From Stieleria mannarensis (GTDB lineage: Bacteria; Planctomycetota; Planctomycetia; Pirellulales; Pirellulaceae): 64,000 nucleotides of DNA. The DNA lies in contig NZ_JACEHH010000019.1 of NCBI RefSeq assembly GCF_014154935.1, positions 1 to 64,000 of the forward strand. The letters run 5' to 3'. The first letter of the stretch is position 1, and every line of letters starts with the position of its first letter. Of this stretch, positions 41,238 through 49,634 are shown one piece after another. Under the pieces are notes generated by a model. That model was not told the origin of the DNA and did no database searches. It was given only the letters and a program-made list of their open reading frames with translations. The position numbers and the translations under genes are program-made.

Positions 41238-41582
41238 CAATGCTGCCTTTCAAGTCGATTCGGCACTGGAACGGTGAAAGGCTACCGAAAAGCGTGTGAC
41301 CCTTGTAGCGTTCCCGGCCGAGAGATGGGAATAGGGTCGCAAAGGGCGAGCAACGCAAACGAAGCACCATCGGCGTGAATCGCATCCGCTGTCTGTTCGA
41401 TTCACGCGTGCAAGGACAGAGACCGACGATCGCGTGCCCCCCGTTATTGTCGCGTCAGCCCATCCCTGCGACCCCCACAGGTTAGTGGTTCCGCCACCGA
41501 TTGCAAGCTTGCTTTTGACACCCGCTGGATTTAGCATTGGCGACTCTGACTTCAACGAACCCGCGGGCCGGTGCTTGACCGA
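41238..41582. promoter_or_regulatory. Divergent intergenic region with a 10-bp inverted repeat
   Basis: The region separates the divergently read giant gene and PEP-CTERM gene and should hold both promoters. GCGTGAATCG (41373-41382) is matched by CGATTCACGC (41398-41407), a perfect 10-bp inverted repeat with 15 nt between, suitable as a dimeric operator or a hairpin. TTGACA occurs at 41515-41520, but no convincing -10 follows. Nothing else was recognised. Confidence 0.4.
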
Positions 41583-42323
41583 ATGCTTGATCGCCGATGT
41601 TTTTGCTGCACACTGATCGGTCTGGTGGCATGGAGCTGGGTGGCGTGGTTGGACGCGCGCCGTTGCCCGGCCGTCATTGTCGCCCACCTCACCCCCTCAC
41701 GAGCCGCCGCGGGAGAACGATTCGAGAGCGACTTGGTGCTTGCGGGGACGGCGGATGCGATCGGCGATGTGATCGAGCTGATCAATTTGGACATCGTCCA
41801 AAGCACCATCAATGCAGCGGCACTGACCGACTACTCTCGGGTTCGTTTCGACGCTCGGCCACAATTCGCCCCGTGGCATGACGGGCAACAATTCGGCAGC
41901 GGGTCATCGGGGTTCGAATCGCAAATCGTGCTGGACTCCTATCTGCCGGATGAGCCGATTCCCTATGAAATCACCACGACGGATCCGTTTGCCGTCGGCA
42001 CGTTGACGTTTGACTACAGCGGGCTCGGTATGCAGCCCGGCGACACGGTCACGCTGGACATCTTTGGTCGCGACGACGGCAGTGCGACGCGGACGACCTC
42101 GATCGCCGTCCGGGCGTCGGGCGAGTCGGTGACGATGTTGGTCAACCCCGAGTTTTCGTCGCCAAACGGATCGGAAAAAAGCGTCTTTAGGATCACGGCG
42201 ATTCCCGAACCCGGCTCGGTCGCCTTTTTGGCAGCGACGCTGTGGGGCGTTTCTGCTTGCCACCGCCGACGACGAGTCCGGTGTGCAAAGCCGGCGCGTC
42301 CGCCCCGGAGGGGCCGTCGCTGA
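41583..42323 (+). CDS. PEP-CTERM sorting domain protein
   Basis: A 246-residue exported protein from ATG 41583; a GTG at 41571 in the same frame is an alternative. An N-terminal hydrophobic stretch (CTLIGLVAWSWVAWL) acts as signal peptide. The C-terminus has IPEPGSVAFLAATLWGV followed by an Arg-rich tail, the PEP-CTERM tripartite signal recognised by exosortase for sorting to the cell envelope. The middle is a beta-rich domain of unknown role, with FGRDDGSATRTTSI near residue 170. It is divergent from the giant gene and has no obvious partner. PEP-CTERM proteins usually function in exopolysaccharide-associated surfaces; this one's specific role is unknown. Confidence 0.8.
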   Translation: MLDRRCFCCTLIGLVAWSWVAWLDARRCPAVIVAHLTPSRAAAGERFESDLVLAGTADAIGDVIELINLDIVQSTINAAALTDYSRVRFDARPQFAPWHDGQQFGSGSSGFESQIVLDSYLPDEPIPYEITTTDPFAVGTLTFDYSGLGMQPGDTVTLDIFGRDDGSATRTTSIAVRASGESVTMLVNPEFSSPNGSEKSVFRITAIPEPGSVAFLAATLWGVSACHRRRRVRCAKPARPPRRGRR

Positions 42324-42369
42324 GCGTCTGAATGGTGGGTGGCGGGCACGCGGCGGCGACCGGACGGGT

Positions 42370-42483
42370 GGGAAAATAGGACCAATGAGACCAATGGGCC
42401 CCACGCGACCGATAGGACGGCGTGTTCCCTCGACCACTGCCCGGTCCCATTTGTCCCCTACGTCGCATTGGTCCTATTTCCCC
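42370..42483. repeat. Inverted repeat around a GGACCAATG motif
   Basis: GGGAAAATAGGACCAATG (42370-42387) is matched by CATTGGTCCTATTTCCCC (42466-42483) in opposite orientation with one difference. The motif GACCAATG is repeated directly inside the left arm. It lies in the 478-bp spacer after the PEP-CTERM gene; no gene was found there. Confidence 0.65.
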
Positions 42484-42592
42484 CAGCGCCCACCGCGGGG
42501 CTTCACCCCCGGCGCCTGATTGCTGCGTTGCACCGACTCCGGAGGAGTCCGCGCAGCGGGCAGAGGATGCCGGGTCAGCCGCGGGCGGCTGA

Positions 42593-42666
42593 GGGGGAAC
42601 AGTTGGGGACAACGGTTCTACATTGGGCCGCGGGGGAACAGTTGGGACAACGGTTCTACAATGGGC
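42593..42666. repeat. Direct repeat of a 35-bp unit upstream of the sulfatase
   Basis: Two tandem copies (42593-42628 and 42632-42666) start with GGGGGAACAGTTGGG and share ACAACGGTTCTACA, differing by an extra G and one substitution. The second ends 135 bp before the sulfatase start. It is an interspersed repeat by appearance; a promoter role is not excluded. Confidence 0.7.
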
Positions 42667-42801
42667 TTGGCATTGCCCCCGAATCGGTGCGTCGTCTCCT
42701 GAGTTTCACCCGGTGTGTCGGATTGAGGTGCGCCCGCGATCCTGTCAACAGGCTATCATTGATCCTCGTCACCCGCTTCGACAGAGCCTCGTCCCTCCCA
42801 A

Positions 42802-44277
42802 ATGATCTGCGCCATGCCATTCAAGCTTGTCTCCGTCGTCTATTGCTGCGTCATTGTGGTATCCGCGGTCAGCCAAGGCGTGATCGCCCGAGCCGCCGAC
42901 AAGCCGAACGTGTTGTTCATTTTCCTGGACGATTTCGGTTGGCGGGACGCCGGTTTCATGGGCAGCGATTTCTACGAGACGCCGAATCTGGACGCACTGG
43001 CCGCGCGCGGCATGGTGTTCACCGATGCGTACGCCGGTGCCGCAAATTGTGCCCCCTCGCGGGCGTGCCTGTTGTCGGGGCAGTATTCACCGCGTCACGA
43101 GATCTATAACGTCGGAACGTCGCGGCGGGGCAAACGAAAACACGGCCGCTTGATGCACATCCCGGGTACCGACACGTTGCGAACCGATATTCGCACGTGG
43201 GCTCACTGTGTCCGCGAGGCGGGTTACCGGACCGGTACGATCGGGAAATGGCATCTCAGCGACGACCCGATCCCGTACGGGTTCGATTTCAATTTCGCCG
43301 GCACCCACAGCGGAAGCCCGCCACGGGGCTACTTCCCCCCACACGGCGACATCCCCGAATTGGCCGACGCCCCCAAGGACGAATACCTGACGAATCGCTT
43401 GACCGATGAAGCGATCAAGTTCATCGGCCAACCATCCGACCAGCCGTGGTTTCTGTACCTGACCCACTTCGCCGTGCACACGCCGATCCAGGGCGAGCCG
43501 GAACTGGTGAAAAAGTACCAGCAGAAACAGCCCGGCCAGCTGCACGATCATCCCGTGATGGCGGCGATGATCGAAAGTGTTGATCGGGGCGTCGGACGGA
43601 TCGTCGACACGATCGATTCACTGGGGCAAACCCAAAACACGATCATCGTGTTCACCAGTGACAACGGTGGCTATGGCCCGGCGACGTCGATGAAACCTCT
43701 GAAGGGTTACAAGGGGACCTACTACGAAGGCGGCATTCGCGAACCGATGTTTGTTGTTTGGCCGGGCGTAACGAAGCCGGGGACGACCTGCGACGCCCCC
43801 GTGATCAACGTCGACTTGTTCCCGACGTTCTGTGAAGTGACCGGGGCGACGCTGCCCGATCAACCGCTCGACGGCATCAGCCTTTGCCCGCTGTTGGCCG
43901 GCAAGCCCGATTCCGAGTTCCAGTCCCGCTCGCTGTTCTGGCACTTCCCGGCGTATTTGCAAAGCTACCAGCGCAGCGACGAGCAACGCGATGTGCTGTA
44001 TCGCTCGCGGCCCTGCAGCGTCATCCGCAACGGGAAATGGAAACTGCACGAATATTTCGAAGACGGCGGTTTGGAACTGTACGATTTGCAAGCCGATCCG
44101 GGGGAATCGACGAATCTGGCCGAAACGCATCCGCGGCAGCGCGAGCGATTGCACGGGTTGCTGAAGGCCTGGCGAGAATCGACCGGCGCCCCGGTACCGA
44201 CCGAGCCGAACCCCGACTTTGACGCCGACGACGAGGCGCGAGAGATCGCCCGACGCCTGAAAAAACGCGACGCTTGA
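42802..44277 (+). CDS. Secreted sulfatase (formylglycine-dependent)
   Basis: A 491-residue member of the alkaline-phosphatase-like sulfatase family that hydrolyses sulfate esters, probably of sulfated polysaccharides. A signal peptide occupies residues 1-31. The metal-binding LDDFGW (Asp43/Asp44) follows, then the sulfatase signature CAPSR with Cys83 to be converted to formylglycine and Arg87 beside it. GKWH and DNGGYG in the middle are further active-site motifs, and the C-terminus has the usual sulfatase beta-domain (NGKWKLHEYF, ELYDLQADPGE). Length is normal for the family. It is followed after 62 nt by the helicase gene on the same strand. Substrate cannot be told from the sequence. Planctomycetes carry dozens of such enzymes. 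Confidence 0.92.
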   Translation: MICAMPFKLVSVVYCCVIVVSAVSQGVIARAADKPNVLFIFLDDFGWRDAGFMGSDFYETPNLDALAARGMVFTDAYAGAANCAPSRACLLSGQYSPRHEIYNVGTSRRGKRKHGRLMHIPGTDTLRTDIRTWAHCVREAGYRTGTIGKWHLSDDPIPYGFDFNFAGTHSGSPPRGYFPPHGDIPELADAPKDEYLTNRLTDEAIKFIGQPSDQPWFLYLTHFAVHTPIQGEPELVKKYQQKQPGQLHDHPVMAAMIESVDRGVGRIVDTIDSLGQTQNTIIVFTSDNGGYGPATSMKPLKGYKGTYYEGGIREPMFVVWPGVTKPGTTCDAPVINVDLFPTFCEVTGATLPDQPLDGISLCPLLAGKPDSEFQSRSLFWHFPAYLQSYQRSDEQRDVLYRSRPCSVIRNGKWKLHEYFEDGGLELYDLQADPGESTNLAETHPRQRERLHGLLKAWRESTGAPVPTEPNPDFDADDEAREIARRLKKRDA

Positions 44278-44339
44278 AAAAAACGGGGGGAACCGATAGC
44301 CTGAGATTTGGCAATCGAATTCGCGTGGGAAGGGATGTG

Positions 44340-46277
44340 ATGGAACTAAATACCGAGCAAACACGTGCCGCCGAGTTCGATGGGGAGGACGTGCTGGTGC
44401 TGGCCGGCGCAGGGACCGGCAAGACGAGCACAATCGTCGCCCGCGTCGCCCATCTGACCCAGACCGGCGTCGATCCGCGGCGAATCTTGCTGTTGACCTT
44501 CACCCGCCGCGCCGCCCGCGAGATGCGGCATCGGTTGACCCAGCAAATCGGTTCCCCGGCCAAGACCGTGCCCACCGGAACCTTTCACAACTTCTGTTTG
44601 CAATACCTGCGTCGCTGGCCGGATCTGTTCGAATGCGGTTCGCTGACGATCATCGACCGTGACGACCAATTGCAGCTGATGAAACTGGCCCGGGCCAACA
44701 TCGTGGGCAAGGACGCCGGGTTCCCCAAGTCGGCCGAGCTGGCGAACTATTATTCCTACGCGCGAAACACCAACCGTCCGACCGCGGAATACCTGGCCGA
44801 ATTCACCGATTACGATGAAGACGCGATCAAGCGGATCAGCGCCGTCCTGCAGGACTACACCAAACGCAAGCAAGAGTGCCGCTACTTCGACTACGACGAT
44901 ATTCTGCATCTGTTTGCCCGGCAGTTGCACCGCAGCCGGATCGTGCGGGAAAAGCTGCAAGCACGCTATGACCACATCCTGGTCGATGAGATGCAGGACA
45001 CAAACCCGTTGCAGTGGTTGATCCTGGACGGCATGCGCGACCCGGCCAAATTGTTTTGTGTCGGCGATGACGCGCAGAGTATCTACGCATTCCGCGGTGC
45101 CGATTTCCGTAATGTGCACTCCTTCACCGAGCGTGTTCCCGGGGCACAGGTGTTGAAGCTGGAACAGAACTATCGCAGCACCCAGGAGATTCTGGATCTG
45201 TCCAATTGGCTGCTCGACCAGTCGTCATTGGGCTATGACAAACACCTCCACGCCGCCCGCGGCCCCGGCATCAAACCGGTTTTGGTCGAAGTGGACAGCG
45301 ACTTCGAGGAGGCGGACTGGGTGGCGTCGGATTTGATGCAGCGACACGAAGAGGGCGATCCCTGGCGCGAGCATATGATTTTGACACGCAGCGCCTGGGC
45401 CGCCCGCAGTGTCGAAGCCGCCTTGATCGAAAACGACATCCCCTATCGGTTCATCGGCGGGACGCAACTGTTGCAATCGGCGCATGTGAAGGATCTGCTC
45501 AGCCTGCTGCGGGTGATCGACAACCCGGCCGATCAACTGGCTTGGATGCGTTACTTGACGCTGTGGCCGCGAATCGGCGAAAAGACGGCAGCCAATACGA
45601 TCGGCACACTGTTGACCTTGCCGGACATCAAAGCCATTAGCAAATTATTAGCCGACCGCTACAAAACCAATCCGCGGCTGGCCGAATCGATCGATGAGTG
45701 CCTGAAATGCTGGGACCGGCCCAGCGATGTGATCGGGGCCGCGACCGACAAGATGACGCCGTTGCTGGAAAAGAAGTATGACGACTGGGATCGACGCAGC
45801 AAAGATTTCAAGCTGTTGCGTCGTCTGGCGGCCAAACATTCATCGGTCGGCGAGTTTCTGGAAACGTACACCCTGGATCCGATCACCGAATCGGAAGCCA
45901 GCAACGAAGACATCGACGACTTGGTGACGCTGATCACGGTGCACAGCGCCAAGGGCACCGAGGCGCCGGTGTGTTACTTGATCGGCGTCCAACCGGGCAA
46001 CTATCCCCACGTCCGCAGCATCGGTGATGATGACAAGGAGGAGGAAGAACGCCGGGTGCTGTACGTCGCGATGACCCGCGCCCAGAACGAGTTGTTTTTG
46101 ACCGGGTCCCTGCGTTCTCACGGAGCCTACGTCCCACACCACAACCGTTTCTATCAATCCGGCGGATCGAACACGCAACCGTATTTCTTGCGAGATGTGC
46201 CGCCCGATTTGGTTCAATCGGATCTGGACATCAACACCGATCCGTTTGATGCACCGATCACCTCGTTTCGGGGGTGA
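44340..46277 (+). CDS. UvrD/Rep-like superfamily 1A DNA helicase
   Basis: A 645-residue ATP-dependent 3'-5' DNA helicase of the UvrD/PcrA/Rep family. The start ATG 44340 has GGAAGG 6 nt upstream; a TTG at 44274 overlapping the sulfatase stop is less likely. Walker A GAGTGKT is at 23-29, the DExx-type VDEMQD at 215-220, motif III GDDAQSIYAFRGA at 242-254, motif IV QNYRST, motif V ITVHSAKGTEA and motif VI YVAMTRAQ near the C-terminus. Length is a little below Escherichia coli UvrD (720). In motif V the usual GLE is GTE, a mild deviation. The next gene is convergent. Role is repair or replication-fork processing. Confidence 0.93.
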   Translation: MELNTEQTRAAEFDGEDVLVLAGAGTGKTSTIVARVAHLTQTGVDPRRILLLTFTRRAAREMRHRLTQQIGSPAKTVPTGTFHNFCLQYLRRWPDLFECGSLTIIDRDDQLQLMKLARANIVGKDAGFPKSAELANYYSYARNTNRPTAEYLAEFTDYDEDAIKRISAVLQDYTKRKQECRYFDYDDILHLFARQLHRSRIVREKLQARYDHILVDEMQDTNPLQWLILDGMRDPAKLFCVGDDAQSIYAFRGADFRNVHSFTERVPGAQVLKLEQNYRSTQEILDLSNWLLDQSSLGYDKHLHAARGPGIKPVLVEVDSDFEEADWVASDLMQRHEEGDPWREHMILTRSAWAARSVEAALIENDIPYRFIGGTQLLQSAHVKDLLSLLRVIDNPADQLAWMRYLTLWPRIGEKTAANTIGTLLTLPDIKAISKLLADRYKTNPRLAESIDECLKCWDRPSDVIGAATDKMTPLLEKKYDDWDRRSKDFKLLRRLAAKHSSVGEFLETYTLDPITESEASNEDIDDLVTLITVHSAKGTEAPVCYLIGVQPGNYPHVRSIGDDDKEEEERRVLYVAMTRAQNELFLTGSLRSHGAYVPHHNRFYQSGGSNTQPYFLRDVPPDLVQSDLDINTDPFDAPITSFRG

Positions 46278-46281
46278 ATCG

Positions 46282-46337
46282 GTGGGATAGGCTTCTAGCC
46301 TGTCATTCGGCACTGACAGGCTAGAAGCCTATCCCAC
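46282..46337. repeat. Perfect 24-bp inverted repeat with 8-nt loop between convergent genes
   Basis: The left arm (46282-46305) reads GTGGGATAGGCTTCTAGCCT and onward, and the right arm (46314-46337) is its exact complement. It could act as a bidirectional transcription terminator, although it has no T-tract. The right arm overlaps the last codons and the stop (TAG, 46331-46329) of the metX-metW gene. I recall GGCTAGAAGCCTATCCCAC as a frequent interspersed palindrome in Pirellulaceae. Confidence 0.88.
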
Positions 46338-48101
46338 GATCACCAGGATTGCGGTGTCGGCGTTCAGGTTGGGGTCGTCATCGGCGTCGATTCGTTTGCC
46401 CAGGGACGCGTCGACGTAGATCTCTTTCTCCAAACGCAGGGACATCTGATCGCAGAGGTCATGCACGTCGGCGATGCTGGGGAACCGCCGATTGGGCGTG
46501 TTGTACCATTCAAAGGCGAACTCGCCGGGGGCTTTGGGTGACCGCCCGCGGACGACGTAGTCCTCGCGCAGCTTGCGATAGGCAAAGTTGGGAAAACTGA
46601 TGATGATTCGCCGGCCGACCCGAATCATTTCCTGGAACAATGTCTCCACATTGGCGACCGCTTGCAACGTCGCACTCAGGACGACGACGTCGAATTGGTT
46701 GTCGATGAAGGCGGGCAGTCCGTTGTTCAAGTCATAGTCGATGACATGCAGCCCCCGGTGTCCGGTTTTGATGATGCTGTCCTGTGCGACTTCGACACCG
46801 ACCAGTTTCTGGTGGCCACGTTGGCGAAGCGCGGCCAACAGGTGACCGTCGCCACACCCCAGATCCAACACCGAAGCGCCGTCGGGGATCTCGGCCAAAA
46901 TCAATTTTTCGACTTCGGAAACCGATGCCGGTGTCGTGTCAATGTCTCCCAGCCGGGCCTGGACCAACGGAGCGTACTGGTCGATGTCGTCGGCGATCAA
47001 AAACGAATCGTGTCCGCGTGGCGTGGTGATTTCCGCATACGACACCGGTTTATCGAGCGCCGTGAGCGCGTTGACGATGTCGCGGGATTGATCGCTAGTG
47101 AACAACCAATCGCTGCTGAAACTGACGACCAAAAACTGGCAGTCGGCGTCGTTGAAGGTTTCCATCAACTGCAACCGATTGGCGCCCAGGTCGTACAGGT
47201 CCATCGCCATCGTCAACGTGACGTAGCTGTTGGCATCGAACCGGGTGGTGAATTTTTGGCCTTGGTGGGCGAGGTACGACCCGATGCTGAAACGCTGTTC
47301 AAAGATCGTCGCGATCTCGCGTGGGTCGTGTCGATCCGATCCGAACTTTTGTTCCATCGCTTCGGTCGACAGGTAGGTGACGTGGCCGAGCATCCGGGCG
47401 ATCGCCAGCCCCGTGGTGGGCCGTTTGGGCTGGTCGTAGTATTGCCCGCCATAAAAGTGCGGATCGGTCTGGATGGCGTTGCGGCCGATGATGTCAAACC
47501 CCAACGCTTGGCTGGTCAGCCGGGCGCTGGAGGCGATGACGACGCACAAGTTAGTCGAATGGGGATGCTTTGCGACCCAGGTCATCGCCTGGTGGCCGCC
47601 CAGCGAACCGCCGATGATGGCGTGCCAGCGGGTGATGCCCAGATGTTCGGCCAGCATCCGCTGGACGGTGACCATGTCGCCGACGGTGATCCGCGGAAAA
47701 TCGGCGCCGAAGGGACGCCCGGTTTGCGGGTCGATGTCGCCGGGGCCGGTGGTGCCACGACAGCCGCCCAAAACGTTGGGGCACACGACGAAGAACCGAT
47801 CGGTGTCGACCGGCTTGCCCGGTCCGATCAGATCGTCCCACCAGCCCGGATCGTCACCGGGGTCGTGCCGCGCGGCGTGCGAGTCACCGGAGACGGCATG
47901 GCAGATCAGCACAGCGTTGGAGGCGTCGGCGTTGAGCGCGCCCCAGGTTTCGAATGCGCAGCAGACGTTACTCAGCCGCCCACCGAGTTCCAGCTGCACA
48001 TCGCCGTCAAAGGTGACCGAGCGGACGTGCTTGAGCGGGCCGGCGACGCGGTCGTCATCGGTGCTGGCGAACAAATCGGTCGTGGAATCGCGCTGGCTCA
48101 C
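46329..48101 (-). CDS. metX: Fused homoserine O-acyltransferase and MetW methyltransferase-fold protein
   Basis: A 590-residue fusion. Residues about 25-385 are homoserine O-acetyltransferase (MetX, alpha/beta hydrolase), which acylates homoserine in methionine synthesis. Nucleophile Ser166 lies in [10 protein letters not shown], with Asp331 (SSDWLF) and His364 (GHDSF) completing the triad. Residues about 395-590 are MetW, a SAM-methyltransferase-like fold with DLGCGDGH at 413-420; MetW is normally a separate protein needed for full MetX activity. Translation starts at GTG 48101, which overlaps the metY stop by 4 nt (GTGA), so the two are coupled. The last codons and the stop come from a palindromic repeat. 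Acetyl versus succinyl use cannot be told from sequence alone. Confidence 0.93.
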   Translation of the reverse strand: MSQRDSTTDLFASTDDDRVAGPLKHVRSVTFDGDVQLELGGRLSNVCCAFETWGALNADASNAVLICHAVSGDSHAARHDPGDDPGWWDDLIGPGKPVDTDRFFVVCPNVLGGCRGTTGPGDIDPQTGRPFGADFPRITVGDMVTVQRMLAEHLGITRWHAIIGGSLGGHQAMTWVAKHPHSTNLCVVIASSARLTSQALGFDIIGRNAIQTDPHFYGGQYYDQPKRPTTGLAIARMLGHVTYLSTEAMEQKFGSDRHDPREIATIFEQRFSIGSYLAHQGQKFTTRFDANSYVTLTMAMDLYDLGANRLQLMETFNDADCQFLVVSFSSDWLFTSDQSRDIVNALTALDKPVSYAEITTPRGHDSFLIADDIDQYAPLVQARLGDIDTTPASVSEVEKLILAEIPDGASVLDLGCGDGHLLAALRQRGHQKLVGVEVAQDSIIKTGHRGLHVIDYDLNNGLPAFIDNQFDVVVLSATLQAVANVETLFQEMIRVGRRIIISFPNFAYRKLREDYVVRGRSPKAPGEFAFEWYNTPNRRFPSIADVHDLCDQMSLRLEKEIYVDASLGKRIDADDDPNLNADTAILVIVG

Positions 48102-49402
48102 GTCGCCGCGGCGAGCGCCTGTTTCAAGTCATCGATGATGTCATTGACGTCTTCGATGCCGACGGAAACACGCACGTATTCGGGAACGACGCCCGCTTTG
48201 GCCTGCTCTTCCGGCGTCAATTGCTGGTGCGTCGTGCTGGCCGGGTGAATCACCAACGTCTTGGCGTCACCGATGTTCGCCAGGTGCGAGCACAGTTTGC
48301 ACGCGTTGATGAATTTTTTCCCGGCTTCCATTCCGCCCTTGATGCCGAAGCCCATGATCGCGCCTTGGCCGTGGGGCAGGTACTGTTGGCCGAGTTGGTA
48401 GTTCTTGTGCGATTTCAGTCCGGGGTAGTTGACCCACTCGACCGCGTCGTTGGATTCCAGGAATTCGGCGACCTTCTGAGCGTTTTCGCAGTGCCGGGGC
48501 ATCCGCAGGTGCAGTGTTTCCAAGCCTTGCAGGAACAGGAATGCCGCAAACGGACTCATCGCCGCCCCGGTGTCGCGCAACCAGTGCGTTCGGGCATGGA
48601 TCAGGTAGGCGATGTTGCCCATCGGCCGCAGGTGTTCTTCGAAGACCGCACCGTGGTAGGACGGCGAAGGCCCGCAGAACTCTGGCCATTTTTCGGGTTG
48701 ATCGGCCCATTTGAAATTGCCGCTGTCGACAATCGCACCGCCGATGTGTGTGCCGTGGCCGCCCAGGAACTTGGTCGTGCTATAGATCACGATGTCGACG
48801 CCGTGCTCGATCGGCTTGAGCAACATCGGAGTCATCACCGTGTTGTCGCACAGCAGCGGGATCGCGCCGTGGGGGGCACTGTGCGCGGCAGCGGCGATGG
48901 CTTTGAAATCCGGCACGTCGTTCTTGGGGTTGCCGATCGATTCCATGTAGACCAGACGCGTGTTCTCGTCGATCAATTCATGGATCTGTTCGGGATGATC
49001 GGGATCAAAGAAACGGACTTCGATCCCAAGGTTCTTGAACGTTTGCGTGAACAGGGTCCAGGTGCCGCCGTAGAGCGACGTGCTGCTGACGATGTTTTGC
49101 CCGCTGTGGGCGATCGTCAGGATGGCGGCCGTGATCGCCGCTTGCCCGGAGGCAAAACACAATCCGGTCACGCCGCCGTCGAGTGCCGCCAGACGTTTTT
49201 CCAGCACGTCGACGGTGGGGTTCATCAACCGGCTGTAGATGTTCCCGAATTCGGTCAACCCGAACAGCGCCGCGGCATGGTCGGTGTCGTTGAACGTGTA
49301 GCTGGTCGTCGCATAGATCGGCACCGCGCGAGCGTTGGTGGTCGGGTCGGGCTCTTGGCCGGCGTGCAACGCCAGGGTTCCGGGGCGATAGTTCTCGCTC
49401 AT
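48098..49402 (-). CDS. metY: O-acetylhomoserine sulfhydrylase (PLP-dependent)
   Basis: A 434-residue Cys/Met-metabolism PLP enzyme that makes homocysteine from O-acylhomoserine and sulfide, the step after MetX. PLP-binding Lys211 lies in [28 protein letters not shown] and GNPKNDVPD are the usual family blocks, and the length (about 430) fits MetY rather than the shorter MetB/MetC (about 380). The ATG at 49402 is chosen; a TTG at 49405 lies directly before it. metY is followed by metX-metW with a 4-nt overlap, giving a two-step pathway in one transcript. I saw no SAM riboswitch in the 229-bp leader. Confidence 0.94.
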   Translation of the reverse strand: MSENYRPGTLALHAGQEPDPTTNARAVPIYATTSYTFNDTDHAAALFGLTEFGNIYSRLMNPTVDVLEKRLAALDGGVTGLCFASGQAAITAAILTIAHSGQNIVSSTSLYGGTWTLFTQTFKNLGIEVRFFDPDHPEQIHELIDENTRLVYMESIGNPKNDVPDFKAIAAAAHSAPHGAIPLLCDNTVMTPMLLKPIEHGVDIVIYSTTKFLGGHGTHIGGAIVDSGNFKWADQPEKWPEFCGPSPSYHGAVFEEHLRPMGNIAYLIHARTHWLRDTGAAMSPFAAFLFLQGLETLHLRMPRHCENAQKVAEFLESNDAVEWVNYPGLKSHKNYQLGQQYLPHGQGAIMGFGIKGGMEAGKKFINACKLCSHLANIGDAKTLVIHPASTTHQQLTPEEQAKAGVVPEYVRVSVGIEDVNDIIDDLKQALAAAT

Positions 49403-49550
49403 CAATTCGCGTCCTGGGGAGGGTGGTCTGTCGAGAGGGGCGAACAGTGTAGGGCAATCCGACGAGGCTGACCACGGTGCGGGTGGGCGCCGCGGAATCG
49501 CATGCGGGTGGGGTTTCGGTGGCCGGTCTGCCGGGCAATTGCTTGTTGAC

Positions 49551-49614
49551 CGTAGCTACGCTCGCAAGAGCGTGGAACTCCCAGGGGAACCACCTTCTGG
49601 CGAAGGCAGCTACG
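49551..49614. repeat. Cloverleaf-like structured repeat between the HtrA gene and metY
   Basis: Outer arms CGTAGCT (49551-49557) and AGCTACG (49608-49614) enclose two hairpins: ACGCTC-GCAA-GAGCGT (49558-49573) and CCTTC-TGGC-GAAGG (49593-49606). It lies in the 229-bp spacer downstream of the protease gene and upstream of metY. Probably an interspersed palindromic element; it could also shape transcript ends. Confidence 0.7.
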
Positions 49615-49634
49615 ACTAGTCAGGATTCCCCCGG

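Noticed and set aside
738-41237. Giant synthase (NRPS/PKS) or assembly artefact as explanation of the long frame
   Set aside because: No synthase motifs such as carrier or condensation signatures occur, and domains follow each other in frame with normal secreted-protein composition, so a real giant surface protein is the better reading.
41515-41542. Sigma-70-like promoter for the PEP-CTERM gene
   Set aside because: TTGACA is present but no -10-like hexamer lies at 16-18 bp, so I do not claim a promoter.
49406-49634. SAM riboswitch upstream of metY
   Set aside because: The only structure seen is the palindromic cloverleaf repeat; none of the conserved SAM-riboswitch core motifs that I know was found.
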